DNA of 64,000 bases from Streptomyces sp. CBMA29 (GTDB lineage Bacteria; Actinomycetota; Actinomycetes; Streptomycetales; Streptomycetaceae): assembly GCF_014596445.1 (NCBI RefSeq), contig NZ_MECL01000035.1, positions 1-64,000 on the forward strand, read 5' to 3'. Under the pieces are notes generated by a model. That model did not search any database, was not told the origin of the DNA, and saw only the letters and a program-made list of their open reading frames with translations. Positions 42,029 to 49,129 of this stretch are shown here, in pieces (within the stretch, counting starts at the first letter, position 1; every line of letters begins with the position of its first letter). The position numbers and the translations under genes were made by a program.

Positions 42029-42784
42029 CTATCCGGGCCTGCGGACGGAGAATTCGTTGCCGTCGGGGTCGAGGAGCAGGACGTGGCCTCCGCCGTCGGT
42101 CTCTCCGCCGTCGGTCTCTCCGCCGTCGGTCGCTCCGGCGGCGGCGCGCGTGGCGCCCAGGGCGAGGAGGCGGTCGACCTCGGCGGAGCGGTCGGCGTCT
42201 GCGGGGAGGGCCAGTTCGAAGAAGAGCCGGTTGGTTCCGGTCTTGGGGGCGACGGGCGGGCCGCCCCAGGTGATCTTCGTACCGCCCTCGGGGGACTGGA
42301 TCGCGGTCTCCTCGTCCTGGTCCCAGACCAGGGGCCACCGCAGGGCCTCGCTCCAGAAGCAGCCGACCTCGCGGGTGCCGTCGCAGGCCAGGGCGCCGAC
42401 GACACCGGTGTCGGCGAGGAAATTGTTGCCGGGCTCGATGACACAGAATTCGTTGCCGTCAGGATCGGCGAGCACGACGTGCCCCTCTTCGGGGAGCTGG
42501 CCGATGTCGATGTGCTGTCCGCCCAGTTCCAGCGCCCTGGCCACCGTCTGCCGCTGGTCCTCGGGGGAGGCACTCGTCAGGTCGAAGTGCGCCTGATTCT
42601 GCCGGGTCTTGGGCTCCTGGCTCGGCAGGAAGCGAATACGGAACCCGCCGGTCGCCCCGTCGACCGTGGGGGGCAGGATCTGCGGCCCTGAGGCCAACTC
42701 CCAGCCCAGGACGCCGGACCAGAACCGCGCCAGCTCCGTCGGCCGCGTCGCGTGGAAACAGATCGCGAACAGTTGACTGCTCAT
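42029..42784 (-). CDS. Two-domain VOC (glyoxalase/bleomycin-resistance) protein
   Basis: The 251-residue protein has two VOC repeats, each ending in a DPDGNEF motif (VVLADPDGNEFCVIEPG and LLLDPDGNEFSVRRPG). The first halves have HATRPTELARFWSGVLGWE and CDGTREVGCFWSEALRWP. This layout often binds a metal and may act on small molecules or give resistance. The ATG 42784 starts the first VOC strand. A 12-bp repeat encodes DGGETDGGETDGG near residue 215. Confidence 0.85.
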   Translation of the reverse strand: MSSQLFAICFHATRPTELARFWSGVLGWELASGPQILPPTVDGATGGFRIRFLPSQEPKTRQNQAHFDLTSASPEDQRQTVARALELGGQHIDIGQLPEEGHVVLADPDGNEFCVIEPGNNFLADTGVVGALACDGTREVGCFWSEALRWPLVWDQDEETAIQSPEGGTKITWGGPPVAPKTGTNRLFFELALPADADRSAEVDRLLALGATRAAAGATDGGETDGGETDGGGHVLLLDPDGNEFSVRRPG

Positions 42785-42932
42785 ACCCCGTACCTCTCCG
42801 ATCCCTCGATGTCCGAGCCGCACCCTAGACACGCCCGTCCGCCCCCGCACCCGAGTTTCCGCCCCGGGCGGCGACGCCGGGCCCGCACCCCAAGGCCGTC
42901 CGGCCCCACCGGTCCACCGGCGCGTCAGGAGC

Positions 42933-43307
42933 TCAGGTGCTCAGGTGCTCGTGCAGCATCTTCCACACTCCGTCCCGCTTCACGATCACATTCGTGCCCC
43001 GTCCCTCCCCTGACCGGGGCTGACCGTCCACCACCCCCGTCCAGGCGAAGCGGTACCGGCACACGGCGTGGTCGGCGCCCCGCACGACCCATTCGAGATC
43101 CCTGATCTCGTACACCTCGTCGCGGATCGCCTCGAAGGTCCGCTCGACCGCCCCCGCGATCTCCTCCAGGCCCCGATACGAACCGTCGGAGAACCAGTAG
43201 ACGGCGTCCGGAACGATCAACGGCGCCACCCGTTCGATGTCGTGGCTGTTGTTGGCCTGCTCATACCGCGCCATGAACGCCGTGAGCTCGGCGGCGAGAT
43301 GCGACAT
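42933..43307 (-). CDS. SnoaL-like (NTF2 superfamily) protein
   Basis: The 124-residue protein has the NTF2-like cone fold pattern: AAELTAFMARYEQANNSHD ... VAPLIVPDAVYWFSDGSYRGLEEIAGAVERTFEAI, then a strand-rich end with RDLEWVVRGADHAVCRYRFAWTG. Some members are isomerases or hydratases on polyketides, while many have no known ligand. It lies nine bases after the stop of the hydrolase gene and is probably in one operon with it. Confidence 0.85.
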   Translation of the reverse strand: MSHLAAELTAFMARYEQANNSHDIERVAPLIVPDAVYWFSDGSYRGLEEIAGAVERTFEAIRDEVYEIRDLEWVVRGADHAVCRYRFAWTGVVDGQPRSGEGRGTNVIVKRDGVWKMLHEHLST

Positions 43308-43316
43308 GCGCCGGGC

Positions 43317-44018
43317 TCAGGCGGCCGGGAGGGCATTGGCGTCGGCGTCGGCTTCGGCGAGGAGGATCGCGGCGACGGCGTCCGGGGCCTCGTGCATGGC
43401 GTCGTGGCCGGTCGGGAGGTCGTGGACCTGCCAGTTGGGGTCGGCCTGGAGGCGGGCGCGGAGGGCGGCGAAGGGTGTCCGGTTCTCCCAGCCCGAGCAG
43501 TAGACGAACTCGCGGCGGGGGACGCGGGCGACCGCGCCGGTGAGCCGGATCGTCTGGAGGAAGGCGGCGAGGGGATGGGGGCGGCGCCGGGGGTCGCCGC
43601 CGTCCGGCGGCCGGACGCAGTAGCCGGTGGCCGCGGCGCCGGCGGCGAACACCTCCCGGAAGTGGTCGTTCGTCGACGACCAGCACGAGTCACCGTCGCG
43701 CGGTACGTAGGCGTCGAGGTGCACCAGCCGGGAGATCCGGCCCTCCGCGCGGTCGGCCGCGGCGGCGACCACCATCCCGGCGTAGCTGTGGCCGACCAGC
43801 GTCGCGTCGGTGATGCGGTGCCGGTCGAGGCACCGCAGCACGTCGTCGGCGTGCGTGTCGAGACCGGCGGTCGCGACCGTCGCGTTGTCGTCGCCCGGCC
43901 GCAGACCGGTCAGGGTCAGGGCGTGCACGGTGTGCCCGGCGCGCTCCAGCAGCGGGACCACCGCCTCGAACGACCAGGAGCCCTTCCACGCGCCGGGTAC
44001 GAGGACGAACGTCGCCAT
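43317..44018 (-). CDS. Alpha/beta hydrolase (EstC-like)
   Basis: The 233-residue protein opens MATFVLVPGAWKGSWSFE. The nucleophile Ser is in LVGHSYAGM, the catalytic His in LPTGHDAMHEAP, and the acid probably in the GWENRTPF region. It is a small soluble esterase-type enzyme, a relative of the gene at 34661. AAGGAGAAG precedes the ATG 44018. It is followed by the SnoaL-like gene; together they may act on one small substrate. The substrate is unknown. Confidence 0.87.
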   Translation of the reverse strand: MATFVLVPGAWKGSWSFEAVVPLLERAGHTVHALTLTGLRPGDDNATVATAGLDTHADDVLRCLDRHRITDATLVGHSYAGMVVAAAADRAEGRISRLVHLDAYVPRDGDSCWSSTNDHFREVFAAGAAATGYCVRPPDGGDPRRRPHPLAAFLQTIRLTGAVARVPRREFVYCSGWENRTPFAALRARLQADPNWQVHDLPTGHDAMHEAPDAVAAILLAEADADANALPAA

Positions 44019-44349
44019 GTGCTTCTCCTTCTCCGGGTGACACGCGGCCCCCTCCGGCGCTCGGCGCGCCGCGGGACCACTCCGCACAGAGCCAGTCTCA
44101 CGGGGTCAACCGGTGGCGTGCTACCGCTACGATGCCAAGTTATGCCTGTTCGCCGCCAAATCCGCCCCGCCCCCGGTGTGACGTCCCACGTGTGGCCGTC
44201 CGGCGAGGCGAGCGAGGTGCGGCCGCACGCACGCGGACACTCGCGAGACGTGGCGCCCCCACAGCCCCCTGCCCCCAGACGGGGCCCAGCGCCCGGAACA
44301 TGCTTCGTACGACGACCGTCGCCGCGAGCGGACTGGTACTTACTGGTAC

Positions 44350-44463
44350 ATGCGTGAAGAGGCCGCGCAGTCCGCGATCGACACGTTCATCTCGGCGTTC
44401 AACGCCTCGGACGACAACTACGTGACCGGGCTGCTCTCCCGGGGGGACGTGGGGCGGAGGTAG
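44350..44463 (+). pseudogene. Remnant of a second NTF2-like protein gene
   Basis: An ATG frame (44350) encodes REEAAQSAIDTFISAFNASD and then DNYVTGLLSRGDVGRR before a TAG. The first part looks like the start of a SnoaL/NTF2-like protein of normal size, but the frame ends after 37 codons. The 3' end runs into the 3' end of the AraC gene on the other strand. I read it as a 5' fragment left after a deletion. The rest of the 44019-44417 gap holds only short direct repeats (ACTGGTACTTACTGGTACA) just before this ATG. Confidence 0.5.
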
Positions 44464-45263
44464 GTGCCCGGGGTTTGGCCGGTGGCGCGGCGGAAGGAGT
44501 TGATGAAGGCGCTCGTCTTGCGGTAGCCGACGGCGCGGGCGGTGGCGTCGACCGGGGTGCCGTTGGACAGGAGTTGGATGGCGGCGCGGATGCGGACCTG
44601 GGTGCGCCAGCGCGTGAAGGAGAGTCCGGTCTCGCTGAGGAAGAGCCGGGAGAGGGTGCGGACTCCGGCGTGTACGTGGTCCGCCCAGGCGCTGAGTTCG
44701 CGCGGGTCGGCGGGGTCCGCGAGGAGCCGTTCCGCGATGACGCGTACTCGGGGGTCGGTCGGCATCGAGACGTGGATGGCATGGTCGGGCAGCGGGGTGA
44801 GCAGGTCGAACGTGAGGCCCTCGGCGTGCGGGCGACTGGGGTCCTGCGCCTCCGTCCGGCACAGGTGCGCGATGAGTTCGCGCATCAGCGGCCCGATCGA
44901 GACGCCGGTGGGCCGGGCCCAGGTGATCGGGCAGCGCTCGGGGTCGAAGGCGATGACGGACCCCTCGCCCATGCGCAGCGCGGAGACGGAGTGCTCGGTC
45001 CAGCCGGGGACCCACAGGCCGTAGCCGGGCGGGACCAGCCAGTCGCGCGACGGGGTGCCGACCGCAAACGTCGCGGTCGCGGTCGCGGAGCACAGCAGTA
45101 TGTGCTCGGGGTGGGAGTGCGACGCCATCCACAGGGGCGATACGCCCTTGCCGCGGTCGATGCTCAGGACCGGCGACCGCGTCGTCGGTGACATCACCGC
45201 TGTCACCGCGGCGGGTGACGCGGGCCCTGCCGGCCTCATCGGCGCGTGCTCCGGACTGCTCAT
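44418..45263 (-). CDS. AraC-family transcriptional regulator
   Basis: The 281-residue protein has an N-terminal cupin-like sensing part (SHSHPEHILLCSATATATFAVG ... PPGYGLWVPGWTEHSV). A C-terminal AraC helix-turn-helix pair follows (AWADHVHAGVRTLSRLFLSETGLSFTRWRTQVRIRAAIQLLSNG and AVGYRKTSAFINSFRRATGQTPGTYL). The last residues (RESSPVT) are encoded by sequence shared with the NTF2 remnant on the other strand. The start is the ATG at 45263; a nearby ATG 21 bases upstream is also possible. The neighbouring gene that it controls is not clear. Confidence 0.85.
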   Translation of the reverse strand: MSSPEHAPMRPAGPASPAAVTAVMSPTTRSPVLSIDRGKGVSPLWMASHSHPEHILLCSATATATFAVGTPSRDWLVPPGYGLWVPGWTEHSVSALRMGEGSVIAFDPERCPITWARPTGVSIGPLMRELIAHLCRTEAQDPSRPHAEGLTFDLLTPLPDHAIHVSMPTDPRVRVIAERLLADPADPRELSAWADHVHAGVRTLSRLFLSETGLSFTRWRTQVRIRAAIQLLSNGTPVDATARAVGYRKTSAFINSFRRATGQTPGTYLRPTSPRESSPVT

Positions 45264-45542
45264 GGTGCTGATCCTGTTCCGCAATCACGCCTGGGGATCC
45301 TGCCGCGAATCAGCAGAACCGTTCGGGGATTTCGAGGATACGGAACGCGGACTCGTCGGTTTCCGCAGTCAGTTCGCTGAAGAGTTCCCGCCACCGGTTG
45401 GGTTCACGCCCCGGTCCGGCTCACGCCCCGCCTGCGGACGGTTGCCGCAAGGCTGGCCGTTTCGGGGTATTCATTGGCCGCCATGCGCGGGCGAGCCGCC
45501 CTAGCGTGGAACCCCCCTGCCTGCACGGCCCGTTGACCCGCC

Positions 45543-46298
45543 ATGAGGAGCGCCACCGTGAAACGCCGCCTGTTGGACCGTCTGCTGCTGCCCGCCCGCG
45601 TCAACGCCGTCCGCCAGTTGGCGCCGAGGATGCGCCATATCACCCTGACCGGGGCCGAGTTGGCGGGTCTCACCTGGCAGCCGGGCCAGCACGTACGGCT
45701 CCAGGTCGGCGCGGCGCCCGGTGCCGTCGACTGGCTGGTGGGCACCCTGCGCACGTACACCGTCTGGGACTACGACGGCGAGAACCTCGAACTGATCGTG
45801 TACCAGCACGGCGACGACGAGGGGCCGGGCGCCGACTGGGCGCGTACCGCCCGGCCCGGTGACGAGCTGCGGCTGATGAAACCCGAGGGCTCCTTCGTCA
45901 CCGCGCCGGGCGCCTACCACCTCTTCGCGGGGGAGGAGACGGCCCAGGTCGCGTACGGCCCCATGCTCCGGGCACTGCCCGCCACCGCCCGCGCCTTCGG
46001 CTGCCTGGAGGTCGACACCCCCGACGAACGCCTCGACCTGGACTCCGACGGCGGCCCCCAGAAGAACTGGGACCTGCGCTGGACCTTCCGTCAGGGCCGT
46101 CCGGCAGCCTCCGCCACCACTCTCGTGGACGCCGTCCGCGCGCTCGACCTCCCCGCGGAACCCGGCGTCGCCTACCTCGCGGGTGAGGCGAGGACCATTC
46201 AACTGATCCGCCGTCACCTCACGGAGGACCGCGGCTGGCCGCGCCGCGCCATCCGTACCAAGCCGTTCTGGACCCCGGGCAGGAAGGGCCTCGACTGA
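45543..46298 (+). CDS. Siderophore-interacting protein (flavin ferric-siderophore reductase)
   Basis: The 251-residue protein belongs to the FAD-binding 9 / SIP family. HITLTGAELAGLTWQPGQHVRLQV and RTYTVWDYDGENLELIVYQHG form the flavin-binding barrel, and AYLAGEARTIQLIRRHLTEDRGWPRRAIRTKPFWTPG is the typical C-terminus. It reduces ferric siderophore to release ferrous iron in the cytoplasm, using NAD(P)H. It is separate from the siderophore genes at the right edge. I see no iron-box palindrome in the 280-bp gap upstream. The ATG 45543 is used; a closer GTG is possible. Confidence 0.88.
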   Translation: MRSATVKRRLLDRLLLPARVNAVRQLAPRMRHITLTGAELAGLTWQPGQHVRLQVGAAPGAVDWLVGTLRTYTVWDYDGENLELIVYQHGDDEGPGADWARTARPGDELRLMKPEGSFVTAPGAYHLFAGEETAQVAYGPMLRALPATARAFGCLEVDTPDERLDLDSDGGPQKNWDLRWTFRQGRPAASATTLVDAVRALDLPAEPGVAYLAGEARTIQLIRRHLTEDRGWPRRAIRTKPFWTPGRKGLD

Positions 46299-46395
46299 CC
46301 GCCCCGCAGCCGCGCCCGGAACCCCGCCACCCGCCGATGTGCCCGCTGCCCGACGACACCCTCGCGTCGGACAACGGGCACTTTCGGGATACGGA

Positions 46396-46704
46396 TCAGC
46401 GGCCCCGCGAGCCGCCGACCGGTACCCATTCCCCCGGATGTTCCCCCTGGTGTTCCCCCGGGTGTTCCCGTGGTGCGCCGACGACGTCCTCCCCGGTCGT
46501 CGGTGCGTCCGCCGTGGCCCGCGCCACGATCCGGACCGCTTCCGCGGTCGCCATGAGTCCCCCGTACAGCTCATGCCAACCGGTCGTGCTCCCAAGGCCC
46601 TTGCACCCCTCGGGCTCGGGCGGGTCGTTCACCGTGCGGTCACTCTCGTTCAGGTATGCCAGCATCCTTTCGTGCGGTGAATCCCCTCGATTCGGTTTCG
46701 ACAC
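46396..46704 (-). CDS. Small protein with repeated GEHP motif, unknown function
   Basis: The 102-residue protein (start GTG 46704, with GGGAGG 6 bases upstream) has SPHERMLAYLNESDRTVNDPPEPEG, a short hydrophobic-free middle, and a C-terminal repeat GEHPGEHQGEHPGE encoded by 12-bp units. It follows the sigma factor gene on the same strand after two hairpins. It may be a product specific to this operon. No function is suggested. Confidence 0.55.
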   Translation of the reverse strand: MSKPNRGDSPHERMLAYLNESDRTVNDPPEPEGCKGLGSTTGWHELYGGLMATAEAVRIVARATADAPTTGEDVVGAPREHPGEHQGEHPGEWVPVGGSRGR

Positions 46705-46736
46705 GTGCATCCTCCCTGTCTCCCCCTGTTCTTCAT

Positions 46737-46790
46737 GTCGGGATTAGATCCCGACTCGGGACCACGGTGAAAGTGATCCGTGGTCCCGAG
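46737..46790 (-). terminator. Two tandem hairpins after the sigma factor gene
   Basis: GTCGGGAT (46737-46744) pairs with ATCCCGAC (46748-46755), and CTCGGGACCACGG (46755-46767) pairs perfectly with CCGTGGTCCCGAG (46778-46790). The two stems abut. They lie just after the sigma stop and before the small repeat-protein gene, and should stop or attenuate the transcript. Confidence 0.7.
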
Positions 46791-46798
46791 AAGCAGAC

Positions 46799-47374
46799 CT
46801 ATTCCGCGCGCCATTCCTCCTCCGGGCCGATGCCTGAGGCCAACCGGGTGGCCTTCTTCAGGTCCTTGCTGACGGTCGCGGGTGAGACGCCCAGGTGGGC
46901 GGCGATCTCGACCCCGCTCAGGCCCCATACGTGGGTCAATTCCCGTATGGTGTATGGGCGTTCACGGCCGATCGCGGCTCGTACGGCGGCGAGGAGTTCG
47001 ATGAACTCCAGGGAGGCCGTGAGATGGTCCGCGGCGGGGCGGCCGGGAACGCCGGGCCACGGGACGCCTTCGGGGAGTTCCCCGGTCGGGTCCTCGTAGC
47101 GCGTACCGAACCGGTTGTAGTGCGACGTGAGTCTGTTGCGGGCGACCACCGTCGCGAAGACGATCACCGGCTTCTCGAAGACGGTGCCCTTGCGGTATTC
47201 CAGGATGACGGCGATGCACGCCTCCTGCGTGATGTCCTCGGCGAGGACCGCGTCCCGGGTCAGTCGCCTGACCGCCCTGAGCAGGCGGGGATGTACCTCC
47301 TTCAGCTCTGCCTCGATGAGCCCTTCCAGCTCCTCCGACAGCCGTTTCGGCGGCGGTACGGCGCTCGTCGTCAT
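46799..47374 (-). CDS. Sigma-70 family (ECF-like) RNA polymerase sigma factor
   Basis: The 191-residue protein has region 2 (LRAVRRLTRDAVLAEDITQEACIAVI ... VIVFATVVARNRLTSHYNRF) and a region 4 helix-turn-helix (RPYTIRELTHVWGLSGVEIAAHLGVSPATVSKDL). There is no anti-sigma gene beside it. The helix-turn-helix is somewhat like that of a response regulator (VSPATVSKDLKKA). The ATG 47374 is used here; an in-frame ATG at 47395 just after GGAGG is an alternative, with short spacing. A perfect 15-bp hairpin is upstream (47458-47515). Confidence 0.8.
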   Translation of the reverse strand: MTTSAVPPPKRLSEELEGLIEAELKEVHPRLLRAVRRLTRDAVLAEDITQEACIAVILEYRKGTVFEKPVIVFATVVARNRLTSHYNRFGTRYEDPTGELPEGVPWPGVPGRPAADHLTASLEFIELLAAVRAAIGRERPYTIRELTHVWGLSGVEIAAHLGVSPATVSKDLKKATRLASGIGPEEEWRAE

Positions 47375-47457
47375 GGCCCCCGAGCCTCGTCCCATGTCCT
47401 CCGCTCCATTCGATCTGCGGGTCGCCCCGCGTTGCCGGACATGGAGTAGGACGCGCG

Positions 47458-47515
47458 AGGCGCCGGATTCTTTCCACCGCCCCCGAAAGGGCTGGGCTTC
47501 AAGAATCCGGCGCCT
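47458..47515. terminator. Perfect 15-bp inverted repeat between the protease and sigma genes
   Basis: AGGCGCCGGATTCTT (47458-47472) and AAGAATCCGGCGCCT (47501-47515) are exact complements around 28 bases. In the direction of both genes it could end the protease transcript or fold in the leader of the sigma mRNA. Confidence 0.6.
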
Positions 47516-47622
47516 CATATGCCCCTAGAGGCATGGACACACGACATGCGACCGGCTCCGCCGACTTCGCACAAGCCGCAGCTGTCACGCGTCACCGGGA
47601 CCGCGACAGGTCCCGTATCCGG

Positions 47623-48777
47623 TCAGGCGGTGACCAGGGTCAGCCCGTAGCGGCTCAGGATCGGGTTGACCGGCTGGAACCAGGTCTGGCCGCCGGAGGT
47701 GCAGTCGCCGTAGCCGCCGGATGTGACGCCCTGGGCCTGGTCGCCGGTGATGAACGAGCCGCCGGAGTCGCCCGGTTCGGCGCAGACGTTGGTGCCGGTC
47801 AGGCTGTAGACCGCGCCCTGCGAGTAGTTGACGGTGTCGCCCTGGGACAGGACGGTGCCGCAGTGCCAGTGGGTGGTGGAGCCGGAGCGGCAGATGGAGG
47901 AGCCGACCGGGGCGACGTTGGAGCCGCGGATCAGCACGTCGCTGACGGTGCCCCAGCCGAGGACGACCGGGACGGTGTACCAGCCGTTGCCGATGGAGAT
48001 GTAGGAGTAGTCGTTGCCGGGGAAGGTCGAGCCGACGAAGGTGCCCATCGCCGAGCCGTCCCAGCCGACCACGGAGCTGCCCGGTGTGCCGCAGTGACCG
48101 GCGCTGACGAAGCCGCCGACCACCGAGAAGCCTATGGAGCAGCGGGTGTTGCCGTTGATGTAGTACGGGTCACCGCCGACGGTCCCGGCCGAGAAGGTGC
48201 TCGGCGCGGGGGAGTTGTCGGCCTTGACGGTCAGCAGCCCGGCGGCGCGCGCGGGCGCGAGGAACGCCTTGACGTCCGCGCGGCTCTCCGCCCCGGCCTG
48301 TACGTCGGCGACGACCTGGTTGCTCTTGACGTCCACGCGCCAGCCGTGCACCGCCGCGGGCGCGCCGGCGGTCGTACGCGCCGCCGAGTCCAGCGTGGTC
48401 TTCGCCGAGTCCAGCGCGGCGGCGCTGTGCGCGACCCGCACCGTGGAGGCGCCGGTCGCCCGTACCGCCTTGGTCGCCGCGGCGTCGGTCACCCCCACCA
48501 CCAGCTTGCCGGAGGCGGCGTCGAACCACTCGCCGCCGTACGCCTTTCCGGCCGCGCGCCGGGCGGTGGGCGCCAGCGTGGTCGCCGTCGCCTCGGCCTT
48601 CAGCCGCGCGGTCGCCTGCGTCTGGGTCAGCCCCAGGTCCCGCTGCATGGCGCTCACCAGTCCTGGCGACACCGGTTCCGAGGCCGACGCCGAGGTCACC
48701 GGCGCCAGCCCCAACGCCCCTACTCCCAAAGCCACTACGGCGGACAGACACCAGCCCGTACGAGTCATACGTCGCAT
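47623..48777 (-). CDS. Secreted chymotrypsin-fold serine protease with pro-region (S1E, alpha-lytic type)
   Basis: The 384-residue preproprotein has a signal peptide (to about residue 33) and a pro-region of about 155 residues with the alpha-lytic pro-domain pattern (MQRDLGLTQTQATARLKAEA ... GGEWFDAASGKLVVGVTDAA). The mature protease has His in VSAGHCG, Asp in GNDYSYIS and Ser in EPGDSGGSFI. The mature enzyme is like Streptomyces griseus proteases. The ATG 48777 was chosen for the MRRMTR signal start. The palindrome 48870-48883 is 93 bases upstream and is of the glucanase type, so a protease may be co-controlled with fungal-wall enzymes. Confidence 0.9.
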   Translation of the reverse strand: MRRMTRTGWCLSAVVALGVGALGLAPVTSASASEPVSPGLVSAMQRDLGLTQTQATARLKAEATATTLAPTARRAAGKAYGGEWFDAASGKLVVGVTDAAATKAVRATGASTVRVAHSAAALDSAKTTLDSAARTTAGAPAAVHGWRVDVKSNQVVADVQAGAESRADVKAFLAPARAAGLLTVKADNSPAPSTFSAGTVGGDPYYINGNTRCSIGFSVVGGFVSAGHCGTPGSSVVGWDGSAMGTFVGSTFPGNDYSYISIGNGWYTVPVVLGWGTVSDVLIRGSNVAPVGSSICRSGSTTHWHCGTVLSQGDTVNYSQGAVYSLTGTNVCAEPGDSGGSFITGDQAQGVTSGGYGDCTSGGQTWFQPVNPILSRYGLTLVTA

Positions 48778-48869
48778 CGACGCGCTCCTTTGCACCTTCT
48801 CGCGAGCGAGAAATCGTGGGGGGACAACACACTCGAACAGCGCCCGGCAGCCGAGCGCGCCCAACCGCA

Positions 48870-48883
48870 CGAGAGCGCTCTCA
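48870..48883. promoter_or_regulatory. Glucanase-type operator upstream of the protease gene
   Basis: CGAGAGCGCTCTCA matches the TGAGAGCGCTCTCA palindrome at all but the first base. It sits 93-106 bases before the protease ATG. Confidence 0.65.
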
Positions 48884-49032
48884 CCACCGGCCGCTCCCCA
48901 CCATCAAACGATGTCGAGCACATGTCAACACCGCCTCACGCGTAACACCCGTTTCGTACAGGGATATCCGGAGGTAAAACGTCCGCCATGGCGAGATCCG
49001 CTGATCGCAAAATCTTGCCCCCCGCACATGCC

Positions 49033-49078
49033 GCCGGGGGCGGCCGACGGCCATGAACGGCCGCCGCCCGCCCCCGGC
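49033..49078 (-). terminator. Terminator-like hairpin after the GH64 gene
   Basis: GCCGGGGG (49033-49040) pairs with CCCCCGGC (49071-49078), with an inner GGCC/GGCC pair. It lies 52-97 bases after the GH64 stop on the transcribed strand. The rest of the 352-bp gap to the protease start holds the operator and no gene. Confidence 0.55.
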
Positions 49079-49129
49079 TTGTGGGGGGAGCAGAAAGGAA
49101 CAGCGGGAAGGAAGGAGCGGCAGCGGGTG

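Noticed and set aside
45264-45542. An iron box ahead of the siderophore-interacting protein
   Set aside because: No TTAGGTTAGGC-like palindrome is seen in the gap.
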